Source: Arabidopsis thaliana
Lineage: Eukaryota; Streptophyta; Magnoliopsida; Brassicales; Brassicaceae
Length of the DNA: 64,000 bases
Reading direction: 5' to 3'
Assembly (NCBI RefSeq): GCF_000001735.4
Contig: NC_003070.9
Coordinates: forward strand, 806,001-870,000
Position 1 is the stretch's first letter, and each line of letters opens with the position of its first letter. Shown here piece by piece: positions 1 through 11,026 of this stretch. Position numbers and translations under genes: made by a program. A model generated the notes under the pieces. It had not been told where the DNA came from. It did not search any database and was given only the letters and a program-made list of their open reading frames with translations.

Positions 1-758
1 AAGGTTGATGGTGGGGCAGGAGCAGCAGCAAAACTTTCAGATGACAAGAAATCAGCCATTGGAAATGGAGATGAGAAGGATTTGAAGGCATGCTTTTGGG
101 GACAAATCCTTTATATCTATTTAGACTCCCACAGTAGCTTCGTACTTCTGGATATGTTTCAAGAATCTTGATACAGTATTTTCATTTTGCTTCAGGATGA
201 GTATCTCAAAGCTTACTACGCCGAACTTATGAAGCAGCAAGAGCTTGCTGCAAGGCGAAATCAACAAGAATCCGCTGGTGAACCAACTTCTGGCATTCAG
301 TCGGGTACTGTATACTCAGGTCGTCAGGTTAGTATGAAGGCCAAACGTGAAGAGGATGAAGACGAAGATGAAGAAGAAGTAGAATGGGAAGAAAAGGCTC
401 CTGTTACTGGTCAGTTTGAGTTTATTTACTTCATTTCCATTTCGCATACTCGTTGATCAAATGAAACGACACACTAGTTAGTTAGAATAAAAGGAACCTT
501 GTTTAGTAGTATATATTGAAATCGCAGAGCTTCAACAAGAAGAAACTTGTTAAGACATGCTCATAATTAAGTTAGATTACACAGGTCTGTCATGGTTATA
601 TGATGTAAAAAGATTATGATATGCTCGATTTGGTAACTTAACATTTTACGACTCTTGCAGCTAATGGAAACTATAAGGTGGACTTGAATGTGGAAGCAGA
701 AGCTTCGGGTGGTGAAGAAGAAGAAGAGGAAGACGACGTCGATTGGGAAGAAGGCTGA
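1..758 (+). CDS. TFIIE alpha (large) subunit, C-terminal part
   Basis: 3' end of a gene entering from the left. Exons read 1-87, 196-409 and 661-758, one open frame ending in TGA at 756-758. The visible protein is Lys/Glu rich with acidic blocks (EEDEDEDEEEVEWEEK and EEEEEEDDVDWEEG), which fits the acidic C-terminus of the general transcription factor TFIIE large subunit; TFIIE works with RNA polymerase II and TFIIH at promoters in the nucleus. The diagnostic winged-helix and zinc-ribbon parts lie outside the window, so the name rests on the acidic tail plus gene order (At1g03280, from memory). Intron 88-195 appears to start with GC rather than GT; intron 410-660 is GT-AG. Confidence 0.72.
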
Positions 759-1969
759 AAAACAAATGGATCAACCATTGATCATAGAATGAAGTGGTCG
801 ATTGTGAATTCTCATGTACACTATAATGATTAATGACTTTTAGTATCTCACCATCTACACCAAAGGTTGATTTATCTGTGAAACAAAAATGGTTTTATGG
901 TTTTGGACAAAAGTCCAATTTACAAGGGTGTTACTGTTAAGTGTTGTTGTTTATAATTCTGTTGGGAAATATTTATGGCGATATTTGACATGTGGTTAAG
1001 TGTATTTTTGAATTAATCTCTCTTTTTGTAATTTTTGTTTCTTTCGTAAATTAGATAAATCTGTTGAGAAATAGATTCACACGCATAACGTTCATTTGCT
1101 TCATCCAGAAAAATATTGGAAAAACTAATTAATTCAGTATTATTTTTGTAAATAAAATAAACAACAAGCCAATCATAATTTAAGGTACTTTCCCAGTTCG
1201 ACAAAATCCAATAAAGAAAATAATATTTGTCCCTTGCCCATTGGTTGTTGCATGGACCTAGCCGAGAAAGCCACGTCAGTGAAAGTCAACAACTTGACCC
1301 AAATACCCTCGGATACGCAACAAAATTACGATACCACCCACAGCACGACTTAGTCCTCAAGTCGTTAACATAAGAGACGGAGCAAAACTTTAGTTACAAA
1401 TCGTTCCTCCTCCTCCTCATCTTCCTCACAGCTCTCGCTTCTGATCTCTTACTTGCACAGAAATCGAAAATTTTCTAAAGCTTTTGTTCTATTCTCTTCG
1501 TTTTCCTCTGGTAATTGAATCGTCGAATTTGAAACTTGATTTTCCCGTGTGTATTTTTTTGATGATTTGTGATCGTTTCTAAAAATTATAGTTTGATCTT
1601 TTCATGATCCGTTGATGATTATGACGGCTAGGTATATCTCTTTTCTCTTTTCTTTTTTTTTTGATTAGGTTTTACAATTCTACAATTTTAGAAAGCTTGA
1701 TTAGGTGATACTGAGTTTGTACTTTTCGGATCATTGCTCTTTTGTCTTCTGCACTTGTATGAGAGTGTGTCTCTCTCATCTATTTTCATATCACGGATTT
1801 TTTCTTCAGGGTTTTTAACATTAGGGTTTTCACAAGAGGCTTGTGATGTGGCTTTACTAGTTTATATGATAAATTATTTCCAGAGAATTTCTTGTATGCT
1901 AGTCTTCTTTGCATCAAAACTAATATTTTGCTTGTTTTTTTTTTCTGCAGAGTTTATTAACTTTCACTG
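759..1969 (+). other. Intergenic stretch, promoter and 5' leader of the CUE/coiled-coil gene
   Basis: No gene is seen between the TFIIE stop and the next start codon. The left part is AT-rich 3' flank. An ACGT-core motif CCACGTCA lies at 1271-1278, followed by TTGACC at 1294-1299 (W-box-like); these are plausible promoter elements of the downstream gene but untested. A leader intron is likely, with donor CTG|GTAATT at 1511 and acceptor TTCTGCAG ending at 1950, leaving a short leader just before the ATG at 1970. Confidence 0.45.
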
Positions 1970-4680
1970 ATGGGTTTCGGTTCTGTTTATCGATCTCTAA
2001 CGGAAATATTTCCTCAGGTAAAAAACTGATCTCTTATTTGATTACTCCAACTTTAGCAGTGAAATTGTGAAAGTATCCACCATGCTTGTGCTCAGAATGC
2101 ATTTTGACACCATTTTTTTTATATATTTTTTGGCTGAATCATCTGTTCTTTTGTGTTTTCTTAAAGAATTTCTGTCTTTTGTAGTCTTATTGAAACCGCA
2201 TTATATACAGTATTATGTTCCATTGCAGATTGATGCACGAATTTTGAGGGCTGTTGCAATAGAACACCCAAAGGATGCTGATGAAGCTGCTGCTGTGGTT
2301 CTTTCAGAGATTATTCCTTCCTTTTCCTCAAATTTGTTCCATAATTTTACTCAATCTTCGTACAAGTCATCTGGAAGCATTTCAGAGCGCGAAGGTACAA
2401 CTTTATAGCCCTTGGAAAATAACCATTTTGTGAGCTGTTTGTTGCTCTGGCTTATACATTCACAGCTTGAGTATTCTTATTTTTCTATTTTCTGAGAGCA
2501 TGTGTTGAGAAAATGCTTGTTTAATATGCAGTAGAACATGGTTTGGAAGATGTTGCTTCTAGGTGCCGCCCTTTTCTTGGAGCTTCTGGCTCAAAGGCCA
2601 GCACTTCTTCTTCTTCTTCTTCTTCAGAAACTCTTCCCCTGGTTGTTACCCGTGACCACAATACCCGTGCTCTAAGTACTGATTTGGTCTCAAACATGAA
2701 CGAGCTAACAACCTTGCAACCAAATGTTGATCCTGATGTTTGCCATAAAGACCTTGAAAGTGAGGAAATTCAATCAGTGAAAAAGGCTCGTGGAAAAGAG
2801 AATGGAAACTATGATTTATTTGGTAGGTGTTTTGATGTTACGAGCAATGCAAAAATTGGTTTGGATGTGCCAGAGGATGATATTGCCTCAGTCGTCTCTC
2901 TCTTTTCCCTAGATAATGTTAAATTGGCTAGCAATTTTTGGGAAGATCTTGGTTTTGATATCACATGGAATCAAGCAGAAAATGCTGTATCGAAGCTGGT
3001 CGATTCAACTCCTGGGGATACTATGACAACTACACAGCAAGGTTCATGTTTTGAAGTTGGCCATGGGAGTACAAATCTTGTGGACGAGACTTCAAATCGT
3101 TCTTTGTTCTCTGAAAATGGTGATACTGAAATAGGTGATGCTTTTAGCACATCAACGCATGTATGCAGCGTTGATCAACTTGAAGATATTATTGAAGATG
3201 CCAAAAGTAATAAGGTATGACACATAATCTTAGCATTCTTTAAGCGTGTGAAAATATTTTGCTTTTGTTTACGTACATTAAGTTGTGTCCACTGGTGCCG
3301 AGGTCCGAAAAGCTGGACCCAATGCTACAACTTCTAGTTACTTATCTGCATTTTAGTAGATTGGAAGGAACCCAATATTCTTGTATTTCTTTTTGTGCAA
3401 TGATATAGAAAAACTTGCTTACTGAGATGGAAACGGTTACAAATATAATGAGAGAAGTTGAACTAAAGGAGAAAGATGCAGAGAAGTCAAAGGAGGAAGC
3501 TGCTAGGGGAGGTTTAGATACTCTTCAAAAGGTTGAGGAGCTCAAGAAGATGCTGGAACATGCGAAGGAAGCAAATGACATGGTAACAAGATTGTTACCT
3601 GTAATGGGCTAATTCATTTTGCTTTAGGTTCTTGATTTTGTAATTAGAACTAATTTACCATGATTTTGCAGCATGCTGGAGAAGTATATGGAGAGAAGTC
3701 AATTTTGGCCACTGAAGTAAAAGAGCTTGAAAACCGGTTGCTCAACTTATCAGAAGAAAGAAACAAATCTCTTGCTATCCTTGATGAGGCATGTTTCTGT
3801 CTGCTGATTATGAAGACTTGTTTTTTTTTTTCCTCCTGTTAAAACGAAACTGAGATGTCTACCTCTGTTTCACACTGTACAGAGATTTGTCTAATTGTGT
3901 TTCTTTGTAGATGCGAGGAAGTCTCGAAATAAGACTAGCAGCAGCACTGGAGTTGAAAAAGACTGCTGAGAAAGAAAAGAAAGACAAAGAAGATTCTGCA
4001 CTTAAGGCACTTGCTGAGCAAGAAGCCAACATGGAGAAAGTGGTCCAAGAATCGAAGCTTCTACAGCAGGAGGCAGAGGAAAATTCCAAGGTACTATCAC
4101 TGTAACAAACACTAGCGATGAGTTTCCTCTAAACTCAAAATTCTTCTCAATCTCATATCTTTTTTTCTTCGTCTTCTCGGCCTGCAGCTTCGAGATTTTC
4201 TTATGGATCGTGGTCAGATTGTTGATACCTTACAGTAAGTCCCATTCTCGTCCCACTAACCGTACATTGGTCCATTTTTTATAACAGCAATGAATCATTT
4301 AGCAAATTTTTTCTGCGGATATTCATAATGATCGGCCATATTAAATGGAATTTTTAACCTCTCTTGGTTCTTTGCGCAGAGGAGAAATTTCTGTGATCTG
4401 TCAAGATGTGAAGCTGTTGAAAGAAAAATTTGAAAACCGAGTGCCTTTAACCAAATCGATCTCCTCAAGCTTCACTAGTTCATGCGGATCATCTATGAAA
4501 AGCTTGGTGCTCGAGAACCCTTCTGAGCGATTGAATGGAGTGACTGAAACCTCAAACAACAACAAGTTCCCAGAAGCAGCAGCTTTCTTCATGAACAAAG
4601 AGAAAGATGATTGTAGAGATCTTCTTGAAGATGGATGGGACATCTTTGACAAGGAGACCGAACAAGTTGTTTGGTACTGA
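1970..4680 (+). CDS. CUE-domain-like, coiled-coil protein (ELKS/Rab6-interacting-like annotation)
   Basis: Eight coding exons: 1970-2017, 2229-2394, 2532-3214, 3409-3582, 3672-3788, 3911-4090, 4188-4234 and 4380-4680, giving 571 aa. The N-terminus (MGFGSVYRSLTEIFPQIDAR followed by an AIEHPKDADEA helix) resembles a CUE ubiquitin-binding fold. A Ser run coded by a CTT repeat near 2600 follows. Exons 4-7 encode a long Lys/Glu coiled coil, and the last exon has a conserved-looking DGWDIFDKE end. I know it as At1g03290, a plant family with a paralogue at At4g02880; its biochemical role is not established and the ELKS label comes only from coiled-coil similarity. Intron 5 (3789-3910) uses a GC donor. 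Confidence 0.8.
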
Positions 4681-5032
4681 AGAATGAAGTTATTGTACAT
4701 ATAGGGTACTTAAATGCTAAAAATAAATGGATTGGTTTCCTACTCTTTTAGACCAAAACTTGGATTGGGATTTATATGTGGTTCTAGCTTTATTTAACTT
4801 ATGGATTTTCTCAGTCTTTTTGTGGTTGTTTGACAAAGCCAATGTTTTAAGAAATTTTTTAGTAAAAGGGACGTTAAATGATCCATAAACCTGTTAGATT
4901 ATTCTAATCTCTTCAAAAGATGGTTCAATGCATAATCAACAATAAACAAACGGAAATAAAGATCGTAGATAATTGTTTTAACATACATCTACTCTAAATC
5001 TTATTACCATGGAGCTACTCTAAATCTTATTA
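4681..5032. other. 3' flanks of two convergent genes
   Basis: AT-rich stretch between the plus-strand CUE/coiled-coil gene and the minus-strand DUF724 gene. It should hold both 3' untranslated regions and poly(A) signals. A short direct repeat, TACTCTAAATCTTATTACCATGGAG followed by a near copy, lies just downstream of the DUF724 stop (about 4988-5041). No other feature is seen. Confidence 0.4.
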
Positions 5033-7086
5033 TTACCATGGAGTCGAGACAGTTGTCTGAAACTCAAGCTCCTCATCTTTGATCTCTTGATCAATGGTTT
5101 CTGCACATGTCTTCATTTCACCAATCCTTTTGTCAGCCGCTTCTTTCTTCTCCTTGGCAACCAATGCTTGTCTCTTCTTCTCAATAATTATGCGTTCAAA
5201 GTCAGCAAACTCTTCTTCAAACCTCTTCCTTTCGATCTCTTCACATTCAATCTTCTTCTCAAGACATTTTCTTTCCTCCGCTTTCTTTGCTCGCTTATCT
5301 TGGAGGGGCAACACTTTGCTGATCCGTGACAATGGATCTGTAACGTTGAAACCGTGCTTCTCGAGCTCCGCCAAAGAACTACTGAGGCTACTTAGTTTGC
5401 TTGAGGAATCATCGAGCTGCAGATCTTTGACTTCCTTTAATAAACAATAGAAAGTCACCATCATACCAACCGCGGACCATTCGCGGATATCTTCTTTAGC
5501 CTTGAACAACGGGCTGAAATGAGGACTTTGTGGTAATGATTTGTACAATTCATCTGTTTCATAGCTTTTCCAAAACGGTAACTTCTTTGCAAAAGGAGAA
5601 ATAGTTCGTGCACTCTTTGCTGGAGTTTCCTCTGCATCAGCAGCAAAACTGTTCACCACACTCAAGCTCTGATAATATGGTAGCTCAGTAGAGAGCGGCT
5701 GATCATCAACATCATCATTGTTGCAGATACTTTTACCTGTATTACTAATCTCAGACTCTGAACCATTACAAGTCCCATCAATTTCATCCATAACGGAAGA
5801 AGCTGAGTTGTGTTTTTCTTCTCTCTTCCTTTTTGTGCTCCCGTCTTTGCTATTCTCCTCCTCAGGCAACATCTGTTGAGTTGAATCATTTCTCAAGCAA
5901 TTCTGATTCCGCATCGGCTCAAGTTTGTTTCCTTCAGCGTTGGCCTCTGTTTGTTTCAACGGTGTTACACATGAAACAGATTCTTCTGCTATGGTTATTA
6001 CAGGAGGAGTAGTGTCATTCATCAGAGACCAATCCCCATCTTTTCCAACTTTCCAGTGGCAGCAACAGTTTCAGCTACAGAGAGTTCCTCGACATTTTCC
6101 TCAGGGTTAAAAGATATTCTCGCATGTTTTGTAGCCATTTTAGGAGTCATTGGCCTAGCACCAGAAGAAGAGCACATTGGCTTCTGTTTGATGGCGTTGG
6201 AAGGACTTTCCTTTACGGGTTTCTGCTGTGGTCCGTTATGCCAAACCCCATCTTCCCACACCTTAAAAGGCCTAAGATCCGAGTGTTTCACGACCAACTT
6301 ATCCTTGGTAGCCTCTAAAGTAACCGTGTACTGTTTCTCAATGTGAACTCCCTTCACCACCCCTTGACGCCAACTCGAACCATGAAACACCTCTACACAA
6401 TCACGCAAGTCATACTCTTCAACGAAAAAAAGAGGCGGTCTAGGCCTAACACAGCATGAATCAACCGTCATGTTTGGTTTTGCCTCATCAACACGGCAAC
6501 TCAAGTGTTTATTGCATACCTTCACTATAAATTTCTTCTCACCACTCTCCTCAATCTCCTTAACTATCATTGCCGTAACCCAGGAAACTTCAACTTTATC
6601 TATTACACAACTTACTTCAACTAATGTCCCAGGGCTAAACATGGACTTACTCAGTTCCCTGACTTCTGGTTGGACCCATTCCGAACCCGTCCAGTCAAGA
6701 TGTGCTCGCAAATGCTTTGTCTCGAACTGAATAATGTCTGGTGGACAATCGAAGAGAACCAAATAGCTGTCGTTCTCCATTTTATTTATCACAACGCCGG
6801 TTCTCCATCTGTGTTTGTAATCAGCATCAACCATCGTTCCTTCCTCAAAAACGACGCCGTTGTAAAGGTTTTCCGGCGGAACCGGTCTTATGAACCTCTG
6901 TTCGACCGTTGGAGGAGACGAAGAACCTTCTTTGTTGAGCGACTTCGTCATGTAACTAAATCGTAGCTTTTTGCTTTCCGATGTCGGATTCGTTGGGGTT
7001 TCCTCCAGAATTGCTCTGTACCAAGCGTTTCTAAACCCATCTTCTTCAGAGAAGATCTCTACTTCACAATCTTTGAAAATCGCCAT
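5033..7086 (-). CDS. DUF724 protein with two Agenet pairs
   Basis: Plant-specific Agenet/DUF724 gene (At1g03300, from memory). The upstream frame (7086-6022, 354 codons) has four Tudor-like Agenet units: SEEDGFRNAWYRAIL, a unit with DADYKHRWRTGVV, one with EVSCVIDKVEVSW, and one with HGSSWRQGVVKGV. The downstream frame (6022-5033, 329 codons) holds a nuclear-type KRKREEK stretch, then the DUF724 region starting near LPFWKSYETDELYKSLPQSP and a Lys/Glu coiled coil. The family is thought to bind chromatin or RNA and to act in growth, which is inference. The two frames meet at an overlapping TGATG at 6020-6024, so the gene needs a small intron there: donor GTCTCT at 6029, acceptor about 41 nt or 83 nt downstream (670 or 656 aa). 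The exact join is unresolved. Confidence 0.82.
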
Positions 7087-7974
7087 TGACAGAAACTAAC
7101 AATGTTTAGGCTCCAAAAACAAAACCCTAAAAACAAAAGTAGTAAAAATCCACTCTTGAAGTGACACCTTAAAACGGCAATATCCACTCTTGAAGTGAAA
7201 ACAGCTCAGCTCACTTCTGTCTTGAACTTTCAAAACTGAAAAGTACTTTTGTCGTATCTTTCAAAATTATTGGGCCTATGGGCTCGGCCCAGATAAGATC
7301 ACTCCTTTTCAACCCCCACATGCACCTTACGCGCGTGTCTATGTTACAATCGCTAAAAACCGTTTTGTAGGCGCGTGAGGTGAAGGTGGAGAGTTCGTGA
7401 AGGAAGAAGACAAAACATTTCAGTTTCACCCAAAAAAAATCAAATCATAAACTCATGGACACATACACTCACTCGATCATCAGATGGGTAGTGTTAGATA
7501 TCTCTGTTTCAATCATTGTGAAATTCTCTGTTTCCAAGTTTGGTTTTTTGCTTCAATGGCGGTGATGATGCTTATGCGACAGTAAGCTCGACTTTTTTGA
7601 CGACGTTTGTCTCTTCTTTACGCTTTCTTGTGTTCCTTTTTTTTTTCAATTATTTCTTAGTGTTCCGATGAATCATGATCCCGAGACGTCTTGTTCTTGT
7701 TGATTCTACTACACTATCTTTCTTAATTTCTGGAAATTTGAAATGCCGATGGTAGGAAAACTTTGCTAAGTGGGTTCTGTTTTGATTTTAGCTTTGAGAT
7801 GGGAATTTAGCTTATTCAACGAGTTGTTTATTGGATATAGTTTCCCTTGCGAAATTCTGCTTTGGTTTCTGTTTTCTTTCGTTCAATCTTAATAAAGAGC
7901 TTTGGGGTTTGATCTGTGTTCTTAACAGGGATATTCATAACCTGGATTAAAGTTTTTGGTGCTTTGTTTAAACA
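7087..7974. promoter_or_regulatory. Divergent promoter region and ISA2 5' leader
   Basis: Shared 5' region of the DUF724 gene (minus) and ISA2 (plus). A telo-box-like AAACCCTAA lies at 7122-7130. Site-II-like TGGGCC occurs at 7271-7276 and, in inverted form (GGCCCA), at 7286-7291. A direct repeat of ATCCACTCTTGAAGTGA occurs near 7149 and 7182. The ISA2 leader probably carries one intron, from GTAAGC at 7582 to TTAACAG ending at 7928, consistent with a coding region that has no introns. Transcription starts cannot be read from sequence. Confidence 0.5.
7556..7950 (+). other. Candidate spliced upstream ORF in the ISA2 leader
   Basis: If the leader intron 7582-7928 is removed, an ATG at 7556 opens a 15-codon reading frame (MAVMMLMRQDIHNLD) that ends with TAA at 7948-7950, 24 nt before the main ATG. 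Whether it is in the mRNA depends on the transcription start site. It could reduce main-ORF translation. Confidence 0.35.
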
Positions 7975-10623
7975 ATGGCTGCGTGGTCACCATCAGTTGG
8001 GATAGGATCTTGTTGTCTCAATAATGGCATCACTAGAACATGGAAGTTTCCTTCTGCAAGGCTTTTTACTGGTAGGAAGAACAAGATTAAACTTGGATCC
8101 GAGACACTAATGTTTACACGAAAACGTTTCATGGGTGATTTGGTTACAAGCGCGTTGCAAAGTTATCAGTTTAGTAAGATATGTGCTTCAAAGACTTCCA
8201 TCGAGCTGAGAGAGGCATTGTCTAGTAGAAGAGCTGAGGCTGATGACCTGAAGAAGGTAACATCATATTCATTCAGGACAAAAGCAGGTGCTCTGGTTAA
8301 AGTCAAAGTTGAAAAGAAGAGAGAAAAGTACAGCATTTTGGTTTATGTCTCATCTTTGGAACTTAGTGGTGATGACAAGAGTAGGCTGGTGATGGTTTGG
8401 GGTGTCTACAGGTCTGATTCTTCGTGTTTTTTGCCTCTGGATTTCGAAAACTCTTCCCAAGACTCACAAACCCACACAACAGAAACTACATTTGTGAAAA
8501 GCTCCTTGTCTGAGTTAATGCTAGGGCTAGAATTTGATGGGAAAGAATCTCCTTTCTACTTATCATTTCACCTGAAGTTAGTGTCAGGTAGAGATCCGGA
8601 CGGTCAAGAAATGCTGACTCACAGGGACACTGACTTCTGTATCCCGGTTGGTTTTACTGCTGGTCATCCATTGCCGCTAGGCCTTTCTTCCGGGCCAGAT
8701 GATGATTCTTGGAATTTTTCGTTCTTTTCAAGAAGCTCAACGAACGTGGTTTTATGCTTGTATGATGATAGCACAACAGATAAACCTGCTTTAGAACTTG
8801 ATCTTGATCCTTATGTCAACCGAACAGGTGATGTTTGGCATGCTTCAGTTGACAATACATGGGATTTTGTGAGATATGGCTACCGTTGCAAGGAGACAGC
8901 TCACTCTAAAGAAGATGTCGATGTTGAAGGTGAGCCAATTGTCTTGGATCCATATGCCACAGTCGTTGGTAAATCTGTCTCTCAGAAATATCTTGGAAGT
9001 TTATCTAAGAGTCCTTCTTTTGATTGGGGAGAAGATGTGTCTCCGAACATACCTCTGGAGAAACTTCTTGTTTACCGGTTGAATGTGAAGGGTTTTACAC
9101 AACACAGATCCAGCAAGTTGCCTAGTAACGTAGCAGGGACATTTTCTGGTGTAGCTGAGAAAGTTAGCCATTTGAAAACCCTTGGAACCAACGCTGTTCT
9201 TTTGGAGCCAATATTCTCATTCTCCGAGCAAAAAGGTCCTTATTTTCCATTTCATTTCTTTTCACCAATGGACATATATGGACCTTCCAATAGCCTTGAA
9301 TCCGCAGTTAACTCAATGAAAGTGATGGTGAAGAAATTGCACAGTGAGGGAATAGAGGTACTTTTGGAAGTAGTTTTTACACATACTGCTGATTCTGGAG
9401 CTCTTCGTGGAATTGATGACAGTTCCTATTACTACAAGGGAAGAGCCAATGATCTAGATTCTAAAAGTTACTTGAACTGTAACTATCCTGTTGTTCAGCA
9501 GTTGGTATTGGAGAGCTTGCGTTATTGGGTAACCGAGTTTCATGTAGATGGATTTTGTTTTATAAATGCTTCATCTCTCTTGAGAGGCGTTCACGGTGAA
9601 CAGCTCTCTCGTCCTCCTTTGGTTGAAGCAATAGCTTTTGATCCACTTCTTGCGGAGACCAAACTAATAGCTGATTGCTGGGATCCACTTGAAATGATGC
9701 CAAAAGAAGTACGGTTCCCACATTGGAAGCGATGGGCAGAACTCAACACAAGATATTGTCGAAATGTAAGAAATTTTTTAAGGGGAAGAGGCGTTCTTAG
9801 TGATCTGGCTACAAGAATTTGTGGAAGTGGTGACGTATTTACCGATGGAAGAGGTCCGGCCTTCTCCTTCAACTACATTTCAAGAAACTCAGGACTCTCG
9901 CTTGTTGACATAGTCAGTTTCAGTGGCCCTGAGCTAGCTTCAGAGCTAAGTTGGAATTGTGGGGAAGAAGGAGCAACGAATAAATCAGCTGTTCTTCAAA
10001 GAAGGCTAAAACAAATCCGCAATTTCTTGTTTATACAGTACATATCACTTGGAGTTCCAGTGCTTAATATGGGAGATGAATGTGGAATCTCGACAAGGGG
10101 CTCGCCTTTGTTGGAATCACGGAAACCTTTTGATTGGAACTTGCTAGCTTCGGCTTTCGGTACACAGATCACGCAATTTATCTCCTTCATGACTTCAGTA
10201 AGAGCAAGAAGAAGTGATGTGTTTCAAAGGAGAGACTTTTTGAAACCTGAAAATATTGTTTGGTATGCAAATGACCAAACAACTCCAAAGTGGGAAGATC
10301 CTGCTTCTAAGTTTTTGGCATTGGAGATCAAATCAGAGTCAGAGGAAGAGGAAACTGCGTCATTGGCTGAGCCAAATGAGCCAAAGAGCAATGATCTGTT
10401 CATCGGATTCAATGCGAGTGATCATCCTGAGAGTGTAGTCTTACCTTCACTTCCCGATGGAAGCAAATGGAGAAGATTGGTCGACACAGCTCTTCCTTTC
10501 CCGGGGTTTTTCTCTGTCGAAGGAGAAACCGTTGTAGCAGAAGAACCGTTGCAGCAACTGGTTGTGTATGAGATGAAGCCGTACAGTTGTACCCTTTTTG
10601 AAACCATCAATACTACCGCTTAG
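7975..10623 (+). CDS. ISA2: Isoamylase-type debranching enzyme subunit ISA2 (DBE1)
   Basis: Single uninterrupted frame of 882 aa, the expected length for Arabidopsis ISA2 (At1g03310). ISA2 is a plastid protein that pairs with ISA1 in a complex trimming amylopectin precursors during starch granule formation; it is regarded as non-catalytic. The sequence shows a Ser/Arg-rich N-terminus compatible with a transit peptide, an N-terminal CBM48-like region and a degenerate GH13 barrel. The usual GH13 signatures are altered: GFCFINAS around residues 526-533 replaces GFRFDLAS, so the Arg and nucleophile Asp positions are Cys528 and Ile530; LIADCWD has Asp567 where the acid/base Glu is expected; and SRN at 636-638 replaces the AHD motif. 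These losses support a structural role. Confidence 0.96.
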   Translation: MAAWSPSVGIGSCCLNNGITRTWKFPSARLFTGRKNKIKLGSETLMFTRKRFMGDLVTSALQSYQFSKICASKTSIELREALSSRRAEADDLKKVTSYSFRTKAGALVKVKVEKKREKYSILVYVSSLELSGDDKSRLVMVWGVYRSDSSCFLPLDFENSSQDSQTHTTETTFVKSSLSELMLGLEFDGKESPFYLSFHLKLVSGRDPDGQEMLTHRDTDFCIPVGFTAGHPLPLGLSSGPDDDSWNFSFFSRSSTNVVLCLYDDSTTDKPALELDLDPYVNRTGDVWHASVDNTWDFVRYGYRCKETAHSKEDVDVEGEPIVLDPYATVVGKSVSQKYLGSLSKSPSFDWGEDVSPNIPLEKLLVYRLNVKGFTQHRSSKLPSNVAGTFSGVAEKVSHLKTLGTNAVLLEPIFSFSEQKGPYFPFHFFSPMDIYGPSNSLESAVNSMKVMVKKLHSEGIEVLLEVVFTHTADSGALRGIDDSSYYYKGRANDLDSKSYLNCNYPVVQQLVLESLRYWVTEFHVDGFCFINASSLLRGVHGEQLSRPPLVEAIAFDPLLAETKLIADCWDPLEMMPKEVRFPHWKRWAELNTRYCRNVRNFLRGRGVLSDLATRICGSGDVFTDGRGPAFSFNYISRNSGLSLVDIVSFSGPELASELSWNCGEEGATNKSAVLQRRLKQIRNFLFIQYISLGVPVLNMGDECGISTRGSPLLESRKPFDWNLLASAFGTQITQFISFMTSVRARRSDVFQRRDFLKPENIVWYANDQTTPKWEDPASKFLALEIKSESEEEETASLAEPNEPKSNDLFIGFNASDHPESVVLPSLPDGSKWRRLVDTALPFPGFFSVEGETVVAEEPLQQLVVYEMKPYSCTLFETINTTA

Positions 10624-11026
10624 AACTCAAGTTATGATCTTTGTATATGTTACTGTTTTGTTACATTTCCAGTAAGAATATATTCAGTTAAATCAATGAT
10701 TTCCACAATATCTTATATATATATAACATCACTTAAGCCTTTTGCTTGTATCCAAAGCTTGATACTGTATCTCCTCAAATCAGTGATTATTATTCGTTCT
10801 GATACGCGTATGCCTTTTATGGATTCAAACGAGTATGTATATGGAAAGATGATTTTCTTCAAGATTGATATAATCTTTATTTATTTTGTATAGATAGGAT
10901 AAGATATGGATTGCTTAGGGTTTATAATCTTAAGCAAATTCTATAAGTAAAACCCAAAAAAGTTCTTCAAGTTATTCTCTGTAGCTATATTTTTTCTTTG
11001 AAAGCAGCAGGAACGTGATCTGAAAA
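10624..11026. other. ISA2 3' flank and upstream region of the next gene
   Basis: AT-rich spacer with a short TA run (about 10713-10724). It should contain the ISA2 poly(A) region and the promoter and leader of the small gene starting at 11027. No gene or RNA is recognised. Confidence 0.4.

Noticed and set aside
5094-5450. 118-aa plus-strand frame opposite the DUF724 gene
   Set aside because: Leu/Ser-rich shadow of the Lys/Glu coiled coil on the other strand.
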